Part shown: piece by piece, positions 17,140-26,372 of the stretch | Layout of the letters: each line of letters begins with the position of its first letter | Position numbering within the stretch: the stretch's first letter is position 1 | Assembly: GCA_964657795.1 (NCBI GenBank) | Contig: CAZZWS010000006.1 | Span: forward strand, 1-44,435 | Reading direction: 5' to 3' | DNA from: CAHJXF01 sp964657795 | GTDB taxonomy: Bacteria > Pseudomonadota > Gammaproteobacteria > Burkholderiales > Burkholderiaceae_D | DNA length: 44,435 nt | Program-made: the position numbers and the translations under genes | Notes under the pieces: generated by a model | What the model was told of the DNA's origin: nothing | What the model saw: the letters and a program-made list of their open reading frames with translations, nothing else | Databases searched by the model: none

Positions 17140-18381
17140 ATGCCCTTCCCAACCACCGGACAATACGGCTTAGTCAGCGACGCAACTTACGGCCTCATCG
17201 TCCATCCGAAGATCCCAGGACTCATCAGAGATCTGCGTAAACTCGACGCTCAATCCATCCTCGACTCCATCGGTCCCGTGGCCAGCGACATCATCCAGGC
17301 GTGGAGGCTATCCAAGGAAGCATCAGCAGCGCCACCAGTCAGTCAGACCACGGTCATGCGGTACCGCTACGTCGCCCGGACGCTCGAAGAAAAGTATAGT
17401 CGAGAGCAGGGGGTGGAGCTGAACACCCTGAGCCCGGTCCATATCCTTCAGCACCTCTTGGCCCACAGCCGAGAGTTGAAGAAAGCTAGCTGGATGGGAT
17501 ACCGGTCGGCGCTCCTGTTTCACAACCACGACCGGGTCACCTATTTCGAGCAGCGCAATGCGCCCGCGTCGGACTACTCGTCCTATCGGCGCGCATTAGC
17601 GGCTCTTATCGTGATCCAGCGACCACCGCTTCAGCAAGCGGCCGCCAACCACCGCGCGCATGAACGCAGCAAGATCATGGGCCGCACGCGGTACGAGCAA
17701 CTGGTTACGAGCCTGGCGCGACCAAGGACCAAAAAGGCCCAGGATTTCGTCATCGCTACGATGGTCGCCGGACTGCGCCCCGGCGAATGGGCGAACGCCT
17801 CCCTACGACCCGCCGAGGCGCGCGACATGACCACAGACGAGTCTCCGTCCAAGTGGTCGGTCCTCACCACCCGGACCAGCAAGCGAAAGGGCGACTTGGC
17901 CTTCGAGACTCGAAGCCTGCTGCTGCGCCATGGCGTCGACTACAGCTTGGTCGTCTCGCACATGAACAATTTCGCTGCCGCGTTGGCGAAGACCCAGACC
18001 AAAGGAGGTCGGCCGCTCGCCGCCGATGGTGGCGCGCGGTTCATCAATCACACCTCGGATGTCGTCAAGAAAGCCTGCAGGCGCCTGTGGCCGGAGAAGC
18101 CCGAGCACTGGGCTACGCTCTACATCCTGCGATCCCAAGCCCGGGCGAATTTCACCAAGCTCTATGGCGTCGAGATTGCTGCAGCGATGCTCGGCCACGC
18201 GCCGCGAACTGGCCAAGGCTTCTACGCGCCGAAGCGCGCCGGCTCGGTCGGCAACCGGGACCCACTGGTCTTTCCGGGTAAGGACGTCCTCGAGCGCGCG
18301 GCAAAAATGCCTCGGAGTCGTCCCAGGCCCGACTTGACGGTACGCGACGACGACGTCGAAAGCGAGACCGAGGAGGCTTGA
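17140..18381 (+). CDS. Divergent tyrosine recombinase/integrase-like protein
   Basis: A 413-residue protein with tyrosine-recombinase catalytic motifs. Box I is MVAGLRPGEW with Arg213. Box II is YILRSQARANF with Arg331, Tyr replacing the first His of the usual H-x-L-R. The GHAPRTGQGFY block supplies His353 and the likely nucleophile Tyr362. A candidate beta-strand lysine is Lys248 or Lys250 in TSKRKGDL. The N-terminal about 170 residues would be the core-binding domain. A GGAG ribosome-binding site 8 bases upstream supports the ATG at 17140. No excisionase, attachment site or other mobility gene was recognised nearby, so it may be a stand-alone or remnant integrase of an old island. Confidence 0.7.
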   Translation: MPFPTTGQYGLVSDATYGLIVHPKIPGLIRDLRKLDAQSILDSIGPVASDIIQAWRLSKEASAAPPVSQTTVMRYRYVARTLEEKYSREQGVELNTLSPVHILQHLLAHSRELKKASWMGYRSALLFHNHDRVTYFEQRNAPASDYSSYRRALAALIVIQRPPLQQAAANHRAHERSKIMGRTRYEQLVTSLARPRTKKAQDFVIATMVAGLRPGEWANASLRPAEARDMTTDESPSKWSVLTTRTSKRKGDLAFETRSLLLRHGVDYSLVVSHMNNFAAALAKTQTKGGRPLAADGGARFINHTSDVVKKACRRLWPEKPEHWATLYILRSQARANFTKLYGVEIAAAMLGHAPRTGQGFYAPKRAGSVGNRDPLVFPGKDVLERAAKMPRSRPRPDLTVRDDDVESETEEA

Positions 18382-19150
18382 ATCTGAATTCTGGCCCTGG
18401 AGGCCGGTTGCTCAAAGTCATGCTGGCACACGACCCCGAGCTGCGGGGGGTACCGATAGCATTGATTACCACAGCCCTCGAACCACGGGCGCCCATCGTT
18501 GTCAAGGCTGAAATAGATCCGGCCGCCCTGGAAAAGTCTGTCACGTGGCGTAGCCCGGTCCCAGCAGCGCATCGGAACTTGGCGAAGCGCCGTCAAGCCA
18601 TGGGTTTCTCGCCGATGCGAGCTGACACCGACCTGTATCTAGGGGAAGCGTGCCAACACCGTCCGAGCTATCCGCGTGCTCGAAGCGGTTTGGTTTTTCC
18701 TTTTGATCGCTACGCAATCCGCCGTCGAAGTCAAGGAGGAGGCCGAAGGGCGGCACCGTCGTCATCATTTCGCGTCAAGCCAGTCGCAAATACGTGTCGG
18801 CACGGCCGCATTGCGAAAGCTACAGCGGCGGCAAGAGGATCAGTTTCGACGCCAGCTCGTCATTGAACCCGGGTGGGTCGTCGTCGTGTACGCGGTAGTC
18901 GACGACCTGATGGCGCATCTGCAGCCACGAGAGGATCGACTCCTATCGCGGCTCGCGCGGTGTGGTGCGACAAGAATCGGGGAGAGAGCGGAGTCAGCGG
19001 ACCCTGCAGAGCGCAAATCTCCACATTCTCGTGCGTATATCGCCATGTCGAGTGCACCATCAAGCCCACATCGAGATAATGGATCAGCAGATCGACGATT
19101 GCACCGCATGGAGGTGATGCATAGCAGCGGCAACGTGAACGGCACTGAAG
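18382..19150. other. Probably decayed coding segment without a supported gene
   Basis: About 770 bp with several overlapping short frames and no complete gene. Plus-strand 18378-18560 translates to a stretch like LAHDPELRGVPIALITTAL followed by VVKAEIDPAALEKSV, faintly resembling the end of a response-regulator receiver domain. A minus-strand piece at about 18830-18950 gives a protein-like tail ending NDELASKLILLPPL before a stop, with an in-frame stop about 40 codons upstream. Both look like fragments. Neither is strong enough to call as a gene. Confidence 0.4.
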
Positions 19151-19204
19151 ATGAACGACGAGCATTCAGTCACAGCGGAAAAGGGGTACTGGGCGATAGC
19201 GCCC

Positions 19205-19630
19205 ATGCAATGCTGGAAATGCCACGAGTCGACCGCTGTGACGACGCTGCTGGCCCTTCCCCCTATCTTGACTCGCGATCCTGATGACGGCTCGCTCAAA
19301 GAGGCGTCCGATCCAGCCTACCTGTCATACCGAGTGGGGCTTTCCCCTTTACTCGTGGAGCAGCTGAAGACGCTCTCCCCGAAGCTGTTCGAGGACGCAA
19401 GCCAAAGCGCGGCCTCGGCATACTGGGTCAATCATTGTGAGCGCTGCGGTGCATTAATCGGTGACCACTATGTGCACGCAGCGGAAGGGCCACTCATGCC
19501 GTTCTATGACGAGGCGGCGGCTGCCCGCATTGAACTTGTCCCCACCGCCACTTCGATTCGACTGGCCTCGGCTAGCGAAGTATGTAGCGCGTTTCTGGAC
19601 GAACTTGTTGAGGCGAGACGTCTGTTGTAA
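19205..19630 (+). CDS. Small zinc-ribbon-like hypothetical protein
   Basis: About 141 residues from the ATG at 19205 (159 if the upstream in-frame ATG at 19151 is used). It opens with MQCWKC, and a second pair CERC follows about 80 residues later in NHCERCGALIGDHYVH, giving a split CxxC...CxxC zinc-ribbon-like layout. The middle part (SYRVGLSPLLVEQLKTLSPKLF) looks helical. I do not recognise a functional family; similar Cys-pair proteins occur in accessory regions of Burkholderiales. It follows the recombinase-like gene on the same strand after decayed sequence, and probably belongs to the same accessory segment. Confidence 0.65.
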   Translation: MQCWKCHESTAVTTLLALPPILTRDPDDGSLKEASDPAYLSYRVGLSPLLVEQLKTLSPKLFEDASQSAASAYWVNHCERCGALIGDHYVHAAEGPLMPFYDEAAAARIELVPTATSIRLASASEVCSAFLDELVEARRLL

Positions 19631-19773
19631 CTGCGATCCGATGAAGCGCATGCAAGTGAACGAGTCATGATCGTCACGAGCGGACATTGACCTCCTGCGG
19701 CAGCGGCCTCGGTATGGTTACGATCGTAGAACGCATCGCGCACAGATCTTCCGCGAACGACGTCGGCTGGCCT

Positions 19774-20499
19774 TCAGGCATGGACGATCGCGTCGATGAC
19801 GCTCTGCGAACCGGCCACCGCCCCGAACACGCCGTGTTGCATGGTGACCATCTTGAGAGCTGCCGCATGGTTGCCAACATCGGTGGCTCCGGTCGCGTCG
19901 GAGACGATCAGACATTCGAATCCCCGATCGTTCGCCTCGCGCATTGTCGTATGAACGCAGACGTCGGTGGTGATGCCGGTCAGGATCAGATTCTCGATGC
20001 CACGGGTCCGCAGGAGGAGTTCGAGATCGGTCGCATAGAACGAGCCTTTGCCAGGCTTGTCGATCACGGGTTCGCCGGGCAGAGGCGTCAGTTCGTCGAT
20101 GATCTGCCAGCCCGGTTCGCCGCGAACCAGGATCCGTCCGCAAGGGCCAGGATCACCGATTCCGGCGCCGATCTGACGTGAGCGCCAACGCTTGTTGGCC
20201 GGCAGGTCGAAGAGGTCGGCGCGATGTCCCTCGCGCGTGTGAATGACCGGCAGACCGACCGCTCGCGCCGCCGTCAGCAAAGCCTTGATCGCGGGAATCG
20301 GCGCCCGGGTCAACGACAGGTCGTAGCCCATCGTGTCAACGTAACCACCGATGCCGCAGAAGTCGATCTGCATGTCGATGATCATGAGAGCCGTATTGTC
20401 GACCTGCAGCCCACCGTCGAATGGCCACGCGTAGGGGTCGGCCTGGACGCGAGACCATGGGGTCCGGGTCGGCAGCGGGCTGGCGCTGATGTCGTTCAT
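19774..20499 (-). CDS. RutB-like cysteine hydrolase (isochorismatase family)
   Basis: A 241-residue amidohydrolase-type cysteine hydrolase. The catalytic triad is complete: Asp42 in MIIDMQIDF, Lys148 in VIDKPGKGSFYATDLE, and Cys181 in GITTDVCVHTTMREAN. The lysine-TDLE spacing and the TGITTDVCV segment resemble RutB (ureidoacrylate amidohydrolase) more than nicotinamidase, so an acyclic ureido or amide product of ring opening is a reasonable substrate class. The ATG at 20499 is preferred to a TTG at 20553. It is the last gene of the operon starting with flavin monooxygenase 1 (28195) and follows the LysR gene by 72 bp. With the monooxygenase and flavin reductase it makes a Rut-like trio. Exact substrate unknown. 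Confidence 0.87.
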   Translation of the reverse strand: MNDISASPLPTRTPWSRVQADPYAWPFDGGLQVDNTALMIIDMQIDFCGIGGYVDTMGYDLSLTRAPIPAIKALLTAARAVGLPVIHTREGHRADLFDLPANKRWRSRQIGAGIGDPGPCGRILVRGEPGWQIIDELTPLPGEPVIDKPGKGSFYATDLELLLRTRGIENLILTGITTDVCVHTTMREANDRGFECLIVSDATGATDVGNHAAALKMVTMQHGVFGAVAGSQSVIDAIVHA

Positions 20500-20571
20500 G
20501 TTGAGAGGTCCGTGGTTTCGATACATCCAACTCTCGAGAGATACGTAGGGCAAGGGTAACCGTGCGACGGT

Positions 20572-21495
20572 TCACGCCAGCAACTCGGCCACCGCCGCGC
20601 GCGCAGCTTCCGCGACGATCGACGGGATGGTCGGCAGCGGCCGACGCGATGCGACGCTGACCGTCAGTTCGAGCGTCTTGAGACGCCGGTCGATGAGTGG
20701 CACGAACACCAGACTACCTTCCTGAAGTTCGCGTTCGATGCCGACCGGCGTCTGAAAGCCGAGGCCGCTTCTGGACTTGACGGCCGCGACGATGAACTCG
20801 GGTGACGACGAGGTGATGAGTGGCGCGATCGACAACGTCGTGCCGCGCAGGAGGTCGTCGATCACCACGCGCGTGGAGATCGAACCGTTCGGGAGGACCA
20901 GCGGTATCCCGATCAGGTCCTGCAATTCGATCGTGGTCCGTGAGGCGAGCGGGTGTCCGGGACAGACGATCGCCCCGAACGGCACGGGCACCGCAATCAT
21001 GTGCCGCACGTGCGGGATCGCGTACGACTCGAACGAGATGCCGATGTCGGCCTCGCCTTCACACAACTGGCGGACGACCTCGCTCGAGCTCTCGAATCGC
21101 AGGCCATACGTGATGCGCGCGGGCCTGTCGGTCAACCTGGCGAGGATGCGCGGAACGATTTCTGCCGACGCGGCCTGGATCGCCGCGATGCGGACATGGC
21201 CCTGGCGCAGACCGCGCAACTCGTCGACCGATTCGTTCATGCGCTCGAGGTCGTGCAGCATCTGTGCCGCGTGACCGGCCACCAGTTCGCCGGCCGGTGT
21301 CAGCCGCAGACCGCCGGGAACGCGCTCCAGCAGCGTGCTGCCGATGACTTCCTCGATCTCTTTGATCTGCCGGCTGATCGCCGACGGCGACACGTCGAGC
21401 CGCCGTGCGGCCTCCCGGATGGAGAGGCACTTCGCGACCTCGTTGAAGTACAGCATCCAGGCCGCCTGCAGCCGAGAGTGACTGGCGACCTTCAC
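20572..21495 (-). CDS. LysR-family regulator (copy 1)
   Basis: A 307-residue LysR-type regulator. The N-terminal winged helix-turn-helix is clear at about residues 10-70 (CLSIREAARRLDVSPSAISRQIKEIE), followed by the long dimerisation helix and a two-lobed effector domain from about 95. It is paralogous along its whole length to the LysR at 42543-43449; the shared LQAAWxLYFxEVAxCLSIREAARRL start and SSPEFIV and GIERELxxxxLxFxPL blocks are easy to see. Its ATG overlaps the livF stop by ATGA, so it is translated with the transport operon it probably regulates. Candidate targets are the three repeated promoters at 28235, 33166 and 42451. Confidence 0.92.
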   Translation of the reverse strand: MKVASHSRLQAAWMLYFNEVAKCLSIREAARRLDVSPSAISRQIKEIEEVIGSTLLERVPGGLRLTPAGELVAGHAAQMLHDLERMNESVDELRGLRQGHVRIAAIQAASAEIVPRILARLTDRPARITYGLRFESSSEVVRQLCEGEADIGISFESYAIPHVRHMIAVPVPFGAIVCPGHPLASRTTIELQDLIGIPLVLPNGSISTRVVIDDLLRGTTLSIAPLITSSSPEFIVAAVKSRSGLGFQTPVGIERELQEGSLVFVPLIDRRLKTLELTVSVASRRPLPTIPSIVAEAARAAVAELLA

Positions 21496-22190
21496 AGATA
21501 GGCTTCCTGGACCTGTCGCGACTGGCGCAGATGCGCCGCGTCGCCCGACACGACGATCTCCCCCGACTGCAGCACATAACCACGCGACGCCACGCCGAGC
21601 GACGCATTCGCGTTCTGCTCGACGAGCAGGACCGCGACGCCCTGGTCGCGGATGTGCCCGATGATGTCGAACACGTGTTCACCGACGACCGGCGACAGAC
21701 CCATCGATGGCTCGTCCATCAGGATCATGCGCGGCTGTGTCACGAGCGCGCGTGCGATCGCGAGCATCTGCTGCTGGCCGCCCGACATCGTGCCGGCGAG
21801 CTGCGTCATGCGGTCGCGCAGATCGGGAAACATCTCGAGTACCGGTCCGTAGATGGACATGCGACCGGCGTCCAGCCCGCGTGCGGAAGCCGCGATCTTC
21901 AGGTTCTCGAGGACGCTCAGCGGACCGAACACGCGGCGCCCCTCCGGAACGATCGCCAGGCCGCGACGCACGATGTCGGAGGTCGACAGACCCTTGAGCG
22001 GTTCTCCGCAGAAGCGGATCTCGCCCGTGGTGGCGCGCACGAGTCCGAGGATGGTCATCAGCGTGGTCGTCTTGCCGGCGCCGTTGCTGCCGAGCAGGCA
22101 CACCACCTCGCCGGCGTCGACCTCGAGATCGATCCCGTGCAGCACGCGGGCCGAACCGTAGCCCGACTCAAGCCGCTGCAGCGTCAACAT
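21492..22190 (-). CDS. livF: Branched-chain-type ABC transporter ATPase LivF
   Basis: A 232-residue ATPase of a HAAT-type importer. The Walker A motif is GSNGAGKTT (about 34-42), the signature MSGGQQQMLAIARAL (about 135-150) and Walker B RMILMDEPSMGLSP. It is at the inner face of the membrane in complex with LivG, LivH and LivM. Its start lies inside the end of livG (23-bp overlap) and its stop overlaps the LysR start. In catabolic clusters such Liv sets often carry aromatic acids, amides or ureas rather than amino acids, and the flanking enzymes favour that here. Confidence 0.93.
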   Translation of the reverse strand: MLTLQRLESGYGSARVLHGIDLEVDAGEVVCLLGSNGAGKTTTLMTILGLVRATTGEIRFCGEPLKGLSTSDIVRRGLAIVPEGRRVFGPLSVLENLKIAASARGLDAGRMSIYGPVLEMFPDLRDRMTQLAGTMSGGQQQMLAIARALVTQPRMILMDEPSMGLSPVVGEHVFDIIGHIRDQGVAVLLVEQNANASLGVASRGYVLQSGEIVVSGDAAHLRQSRQVQEAYL

Positions 22191-22962
22191 AGCTCTTGCC
22201 GAGATAGGCCATGACCACGGCGGGATCGCGACGGACCACGTCGAACGAACCTTCGAAGATCTTCCGACCGTGGTCCAGGACCACGACCTTGTCGCAGATG
22301 CCTTCGATCAGCTTCATCTTGTGTTCGATGACGATCACCGCGATGTGCTCGCTCTTGAGCTTGCGCAGGTCCGCGGTGAGGCGGTCGATCTCGCGCGGCG
22401 CCATGCCGGCTGCGGGTTCGTCGAGCAGCAGCAGGCTCGGTCCCGTCGCCAGAGCCCGGGCGATCTCGAGTCGTCGCTTGTCGGCGTAGGGCAATTCGCT
22501 GCAACGCGTCGCATGCACTGCCGCGAGCGCAGGGTCGACGCGATCGAGGATCTCCATCGCGTGGGCAACGGCCCAGCGATCCTCCGCGGCCACCGTCGGC
22601 CAGCCGAACGCGCTCGCGCAGTAGCCCGCCTTCATCTGCATGTGGAGACCCAGCATGACGTTCTGCAGCACCGTCATGTCGGTGAACAGGCGGATGTGCT
22701 GGAAGGTCCGTGCGATGCCGAGGTGGGCAATGCGATGCGGCTTCATCCCGACGAGGGAGCGCCCGCCGAGCAGCACGTCGCCAGCGCTCGGCGTCGTGAT
22801 CCCGGTGATCAGGTTGATCAGCGTCGTCTTCCCCGCTCCGTTCGGGCCGATCAGCCCGACGATCTCGTTCCGCTCGACATCGAAGCTCACGTCGTCGAGA
22901 GCGACCAGTCCGGAAAAGTAGCGACCCAGTCGTCGGATGGACAGCAGCGGTGGCGGGTTCAT
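22168..22962 (-). CDS. livG: Branched-chain-type ABC transporter ATPase LivG
   Basis: A 264-residue ATPase partner of LivF. Walker A is GPNGAGKTT (about 38-46), Walker B SLLLLDEPAAGM, and the signature region is the LivG-typical LPYADKRRLEIARAL rather than canonical LSGGQ. The ATG at 22962 lies 2 bp after the livM stop, indicating coupled expression. The 3' end overlaps livF by 23 bp. No domain is missing; length is normal for the family. Confidence 0.93.
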   Translation of the reverse strand: MNPPPLLSIRRLGRYFSGLVALDDVSFDVERNEIVGLIGPNGAGKTTLINLITGITTPSAGDVLLGGRSLVGMKPHRIAHLGIARTFQHIRLFTDMTVLQNVMLGLHMQMKAGYCASAFGWPTVAAEDRWAVAHAMEILDRVDPALAAVHATRCSELPYADKRRLEIARALATGPSLLLLDEPAAGMAPREIDRLTADLRKLKSEHIAVIVIEHKMKLIEGICDKVVVLDHGRKIFEGSFDVVRRDPAVVMAYLGKSYVDAAAA

Positions 22963-22964
22963 GA

Positions 22965-24170
22965 TCAGTGCGTATTGCCGAGCATGCGACGGCCTCGCGT
23001 GATCATGATGAGCAGCAACAGCCCGCCGAAGATCAGGAGTCGCCAGTCGTCGAAGGCCCGCAATTTTTCCGGCAGTATCGTGAACAGCAGGCCTGCCGCG
23101 ACGACCCCGCCGATGCGCCAGTTGCCGATCGATACGATCGCCAGGAGGAAGATCGAATCCATGAAGCGGAACGTCGTCGGATCGATGAAGCCGATCATGT
23201 GCGCGTACACGGATCCCGCCAAGCCACCGAAGCTCGCCCCGGTCCCGAAGGCCAGCAGCTTGAGTTGCATGAGATTCAAGCCGTTCGCCTGGGCGGCGAC
23301 TTCGTCCGTGCGCATCGCATTCCATGCCCGGCCCCATCGGCTGTTCAGAAGGCGACTGCAGACGTAGACCGCGGCACACAGCAGCGCGAGGACGAGGTAG
23401 TAGAAGTTGCCCTGGTATGGCAGATGAACCCAGCCGACGTCGATCGGAGCATCGAAGCCGTGTCCGAACATCGACGGTGGTCGGATCCCACCGACCCCCG
23501 ATGGACCACCGGTCAGCCATTGCAGGTTGGTGATCAGCTGGAGAACGATGAAGGCGAAGCCGAGCGTGACCAGCGCGAGGTAGTGGCCGGTCACGCGGAC
23601 GGCGGGGAATGCGACGGCCATGCTCATCGCGGCCGTCACGAGCCCGGCGACGGGGAGGCAGAACCAGAAGTTCAGTCCCAACTTCACGTTGAGCAGCGCC
23701 GACGTATACGCGCCGATCGCGTAGTAGACGACGTAGCCGAACTCGGCGAGGCCCGCGAACCCGGTGGTCACGTTGAGGCCGATCGCCATCAGCGCGAACA
23801 GACCGGCGAGCGCCAGCATGTGCAACTGGTAGGCGTCGTTGGTGAACAGCGGGAACATCGCCGCACAGCCGACGATGCCGACCCTCATCAGGACACGCTC
23901 TCGACGGACGGCCCTGACCAGGAACGCGACGTGCGGAGCGATGCGGGACCACGTGGCCGCCAAGACCCCGAGCACCGAGTAGTAGGTCGCCACGTAACGC
24001 GCGTCGTTGATGCGCATGCCCACCACGACGAGCGCGAATCCCGCCAGCAGCACGACGAGCGCGCCCGCAACCGACCTCCCCCGTGTCGCAACCTCGTGGC
24101 CGGCAAACCCGGAAAGCGTCTCGGGCGCGAGCCGCACGCGCGACCGAAGGATGGGCGCGTCGGCAGCCAT
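22965..24170 (-). CDS. livM: Branched-chain-type ABC permease LivM
   Basis: A 401-residue inner-membrane permease. After an N-terminal extension of about 100 residues with extra hydrophobic segments, the conserved LivM core begins (ALMAIGLNVTTGFAGLAEFG, about 135-154) and includes the coupling EAA-like loop RAWNAMRTDEVAAQANGLNL (about 300-320). The ATG at 24170 shares one base with the livH stop (TGATG). It forms the translocation pore with LivH. The length is above the roughly 330 residues common in short relatives and nearer the long LivM form. Confidence 0.92.
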   Translation of the reverse strand: MAADAPILRSRVRLAPETLSGFAGHEVATRGRSVAGALVVLLAGFALVVVGMRINDARYVATYYSVLGVLAATWSRIAPHVAFLVRAVRRERVLMRVGIVGCAAMFPLFTNDAYQLHMLALAGLFALMAIGLNVTTGFAGLAEFGYVVYYAIGAYTSALLNVKLGLNFWFCLPVAGLVTAAMSMAVAFPAVRVTGHYLALVTLGFAFIVLQLITNLQWLTGGPSGVGGIRPPSMFGHGFDAPIDVGWVHLPYQGNFYYLVLALLCAAVYVCSRLLNSRWGRAWNAMRTDEVAAQANGLNLMQLKLLAFGTGASFGGLAGSVYAHMIGFIDPTTFRFMDSIFLLAIVSIGNWRIGGVVAAGLLFTILPEKLRAFDDWRLLIFGGLLLLIMITRGRRMLGNTH

Positions 24171-25063
24171 CAGAGCCGCCGACTCAGCAGGCCCTGCGGC
24201 CGGAAGACCAGGCACAAGATCAGCAACGCGAAGGTCACGACGTTCTTGTACGCACCGCCGCCCGGGATGTAGCCGCTGACCAGGACCTCGACCATGCCGA
24301 GCACGACCCCGCCGGCGAGGGCGCCGTAGACGTTGCCGAGTCCACCGATGACGGCGGCCGTGAAGCCCTTGATGCCTGCGACGAAGCCCATCGTGAACAT
24401 CACCGAGCCGAAGTTCATCCCTTCCATCACGCCGCCGACCGCGGCGAGAGCGGAGCCGATGAAGAAGGTACGGCTGATCGTGCGATTGACGTCGATGCCC
24501 ATCATCTGGGCGCCGCCGGCATCGGCGGTCACCGCCCGGATCGCCCGACCGAGGTCGGTATGCCGGATGATCCAGTGCAGCGCCCCGATCGAGAAGATCG
24601 CCGTGCCGATCAGGAAGAACTGGATGTAGCCGATGACCATGCCGCCGACGCGCACGTTGCGCATGGCGAAGGGGTCCGGGAAGACCTGCGGATTCGCACC
24701 GTCGGGATAGAAGTGCATGACCAGTTCCTCGAGGACGATGCCCACCGCGACGGACGTGATCAGGAAGACCAGCGGCGGCGCACGTCGCAGCGGTTGGACG
24801 GCGATGCGTTCGACGACCATGCCGACGAGTCCCGAGATCAGGATCGCTCCGCCGGCCATCAACACGACCGACCACGCGGCGGGCAACTGCGCCGCCTGGC
24901 AAAGCCGATAGATGGTGAGAGCCGCGAAGGCCCCGAGCATGTAGAGCGCCCCATGCGCGAGATTGATCAGGTTGAGCACGCCGAAGTACAGCGTGAAGCC
25001 GACCGCAATGAGGGCATACATGCTGCCGAGGACGAGCCCGTTGACGATCTGCTGCCCGAGCAT
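24170..25063 (-). CDS. livH: Branched-chain-type ABC permease LivH
   Basis: A 297-residue inner-membrane permease with about eight hydrophobic segments. It begins with QQIVNGLVLGSMYALIAVGF, the standard LivH start, and has the RAVTADAGGAQMMGIDVNRT coupling loop at about residues 175-195. It pairs with LivM and ends in a one-base overlap with it. It follows the binding-protein gene by 13 bp in the same operon. Confidence 0.93.
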   Translation of the reverse strand: MLGQQIVNGLVLGSMYALIAVGFTLYFGVLNLINLAHGALYMLGAFAALTIYRLCQAAQLPAAWSVVLMAGGAILISGLVGMVVERIAVQPLRRAPPLVFLITSVAVGIVLEELVMHFYPDGANPQVFPDPFAMRNVRVGGMVIGYIQFFLIGTAIFSIGALHWIIRHTDLGRAIRAVTADAGGAQMMGIDVNRTISRTFFIGSALAAVGGVMEGMNFGSVMFTMGFVAGIKGFTAAVIGGLGNVYGALAGGVVLGMVEVLVSGYIPGGGAYKNVVTFALLILCLVFRPQGLLSRRL

Positions 25064-25076
25064 AGATCGCTCTCGC

Positions 25077-26303
25077 TCAGGGCTTCGCGCTTTCGAGGGC
25101 GAGCGGCTGGTCGAGCTTACGCACCGCTCCGCCCTGCTCGCTGATGTGCGTCATCACCCACTTGCCGTTGGAGACCGCGTAGTAACCCATCACGCGCTCC
25201 TTGATGTCTCCCGGCTTCGGGAAGGCCGCAGGGCCCATCGCCGTCTGGAACTGGGTGCTCTTGAGTTGATCGATGACGCCGCGGCGCGTGAGATTGCCCG
25301 CCTTGTCGGCCTTCAGGATCGCCTCGGCCAGCACCTCGCCCGCCGCGTACGAGAGCATCCCGTAGGTCTCGTAGGGCTTGTCGTAGCCGGCCTTCGCGTA
25401 GTCGGCAATGAACTTTCGGCCGCCCGGATACGAGTAGTACGGCAGGCCGTAGAAGAACGCCTGCGCGCCTTCGGCCGCGGGACCGGCGATGGAGATGAAC
25501 GTCGGCGACATCGTCCCCGATCCGGTGTAGTACATCGCGGACATGCCGAGCCTCACCATCTGGTTGCGGATCAGAGCCGACTCCGTCGTCACGCCACCGA
25601 AGAAGATGAAGTCGGGCTTGGTCGAGTTGGCCAGCGTGAGCACGGACGTGAAGTCCTTCTCGCCGACGGCGATGCTGTCCGAGCCCACTTTCCGGGCGCC
25701 CAGCGCCGTTGCGTTCTTCTCGAGCTCGTTGACGAGCGACTTGCCATATTCCGTGTTGTCGTCGATGAGGAAGAAAGTCTTCCTGCCGAGCTCCACCGGA
25801 TAGCGCGATGCCATCTGCAGTTGCCAGGTGTCGGGCGGCGCCATGCGGAAGATCTCGTCGCCGGGCTGCTCCGCGGTGAGCTTCCAGACGATCGAAGCGG
25901 GCGTCAGATTGGCGAGGCCGTTGCGATGGAAGACGTCGCGCGTGGCCATCGCGACCGGCGAATTCCAGTGCGCCGAGCAGGCGATCACTTCGGGATCGGC
26001 CGCGGCACGCATGACGGCGTTGACGCCGGTGGCCGCCTGCGAAGCATCGTCGAGCTTGACCAGTTCGAGAGTGATGTCCCCCATCTTTCCGGACGCGTTG
26101 ATCTGCTTCACGGCGAGGTCGATCGAATTCATCATGCCGATCCCGACCGCGGCGCTCGGGCCGGAGGTCGGCAGCACCGCGCAGATCTTGACGGTCTTCG
26201 CGGTGACGAACGACGGCACGGCGAAAGCCAGCACCGCGAGCAGCGACAGCAACGTCGACTTCGACGACGGATGCGAGTTTGCCGAATGAAGCGTTTCGAA
26301 CAT
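25077..26303 (-). CDS. ABC transporter periplasmic binding protein, LivK-like
   Basis: A 408-residue periplasmic solute-binding protein of the Peripla_BP_6/LivK type. A signal peptide covers about residues 1-36 (hydrophobic LLSLLAVLAFAVPSFVTA). The mature start TVKICAVLPTSGPSAAVGIGMMNSIDLAVKQINA is the classic beginning of amide- and amino-acid-binding proteins, followed by lobes with DDASQAATG and later FIFFGGVTTESALIRNQM. It delivers the ligand to LivHMGF. It lies 69 bp downstream of the flavin reductase. The ligand is unknown; the operon suggests an aromatic, heterocyclic or amide compound. Confidence 0.88.
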   Translation of the reverse strand: MFETLHSANSHPSSKSTLLSLLAVLAFAVPSFVTAKTVKICAVLPTSGPSAAVGIGMMNSIDLAVKQINASGKMGDITLELVKLDDASQAATGVNAVMRAAADPEVIACSAHWNSPVAMATRDVFHRNGLANLTPASIVWKLTAEQPGDEIFRMAPPDTWQLQMASRYPVELGRKTFFLIDDNTEYGKSLVNELEKNATALGARKVGSDSIAVGEKDFTSVLTLANSTKPDFIFFGGVTTESALIRNQMVRLGMSAMYYTGSGTMSPTFISIAGPAAEGAQAFFYGLPYYSYPGGRKFIADYAKAGYDKPYETYGMLSYAAGEVLAEAILKADKAGNLTRRGVIDQLKSTQFQTAMGPAAFPKPGDIKERVMGYYAVSNGKWVMTHISEQGGAVRKLDQPLALESAKP

Positions 26304-26372
26304 GTGATGAACTCCGCTTTCGCCCGGGGCGGCAGATGATGGAAGAAGAGGTTGCTGGCGCGTGACGACGGA

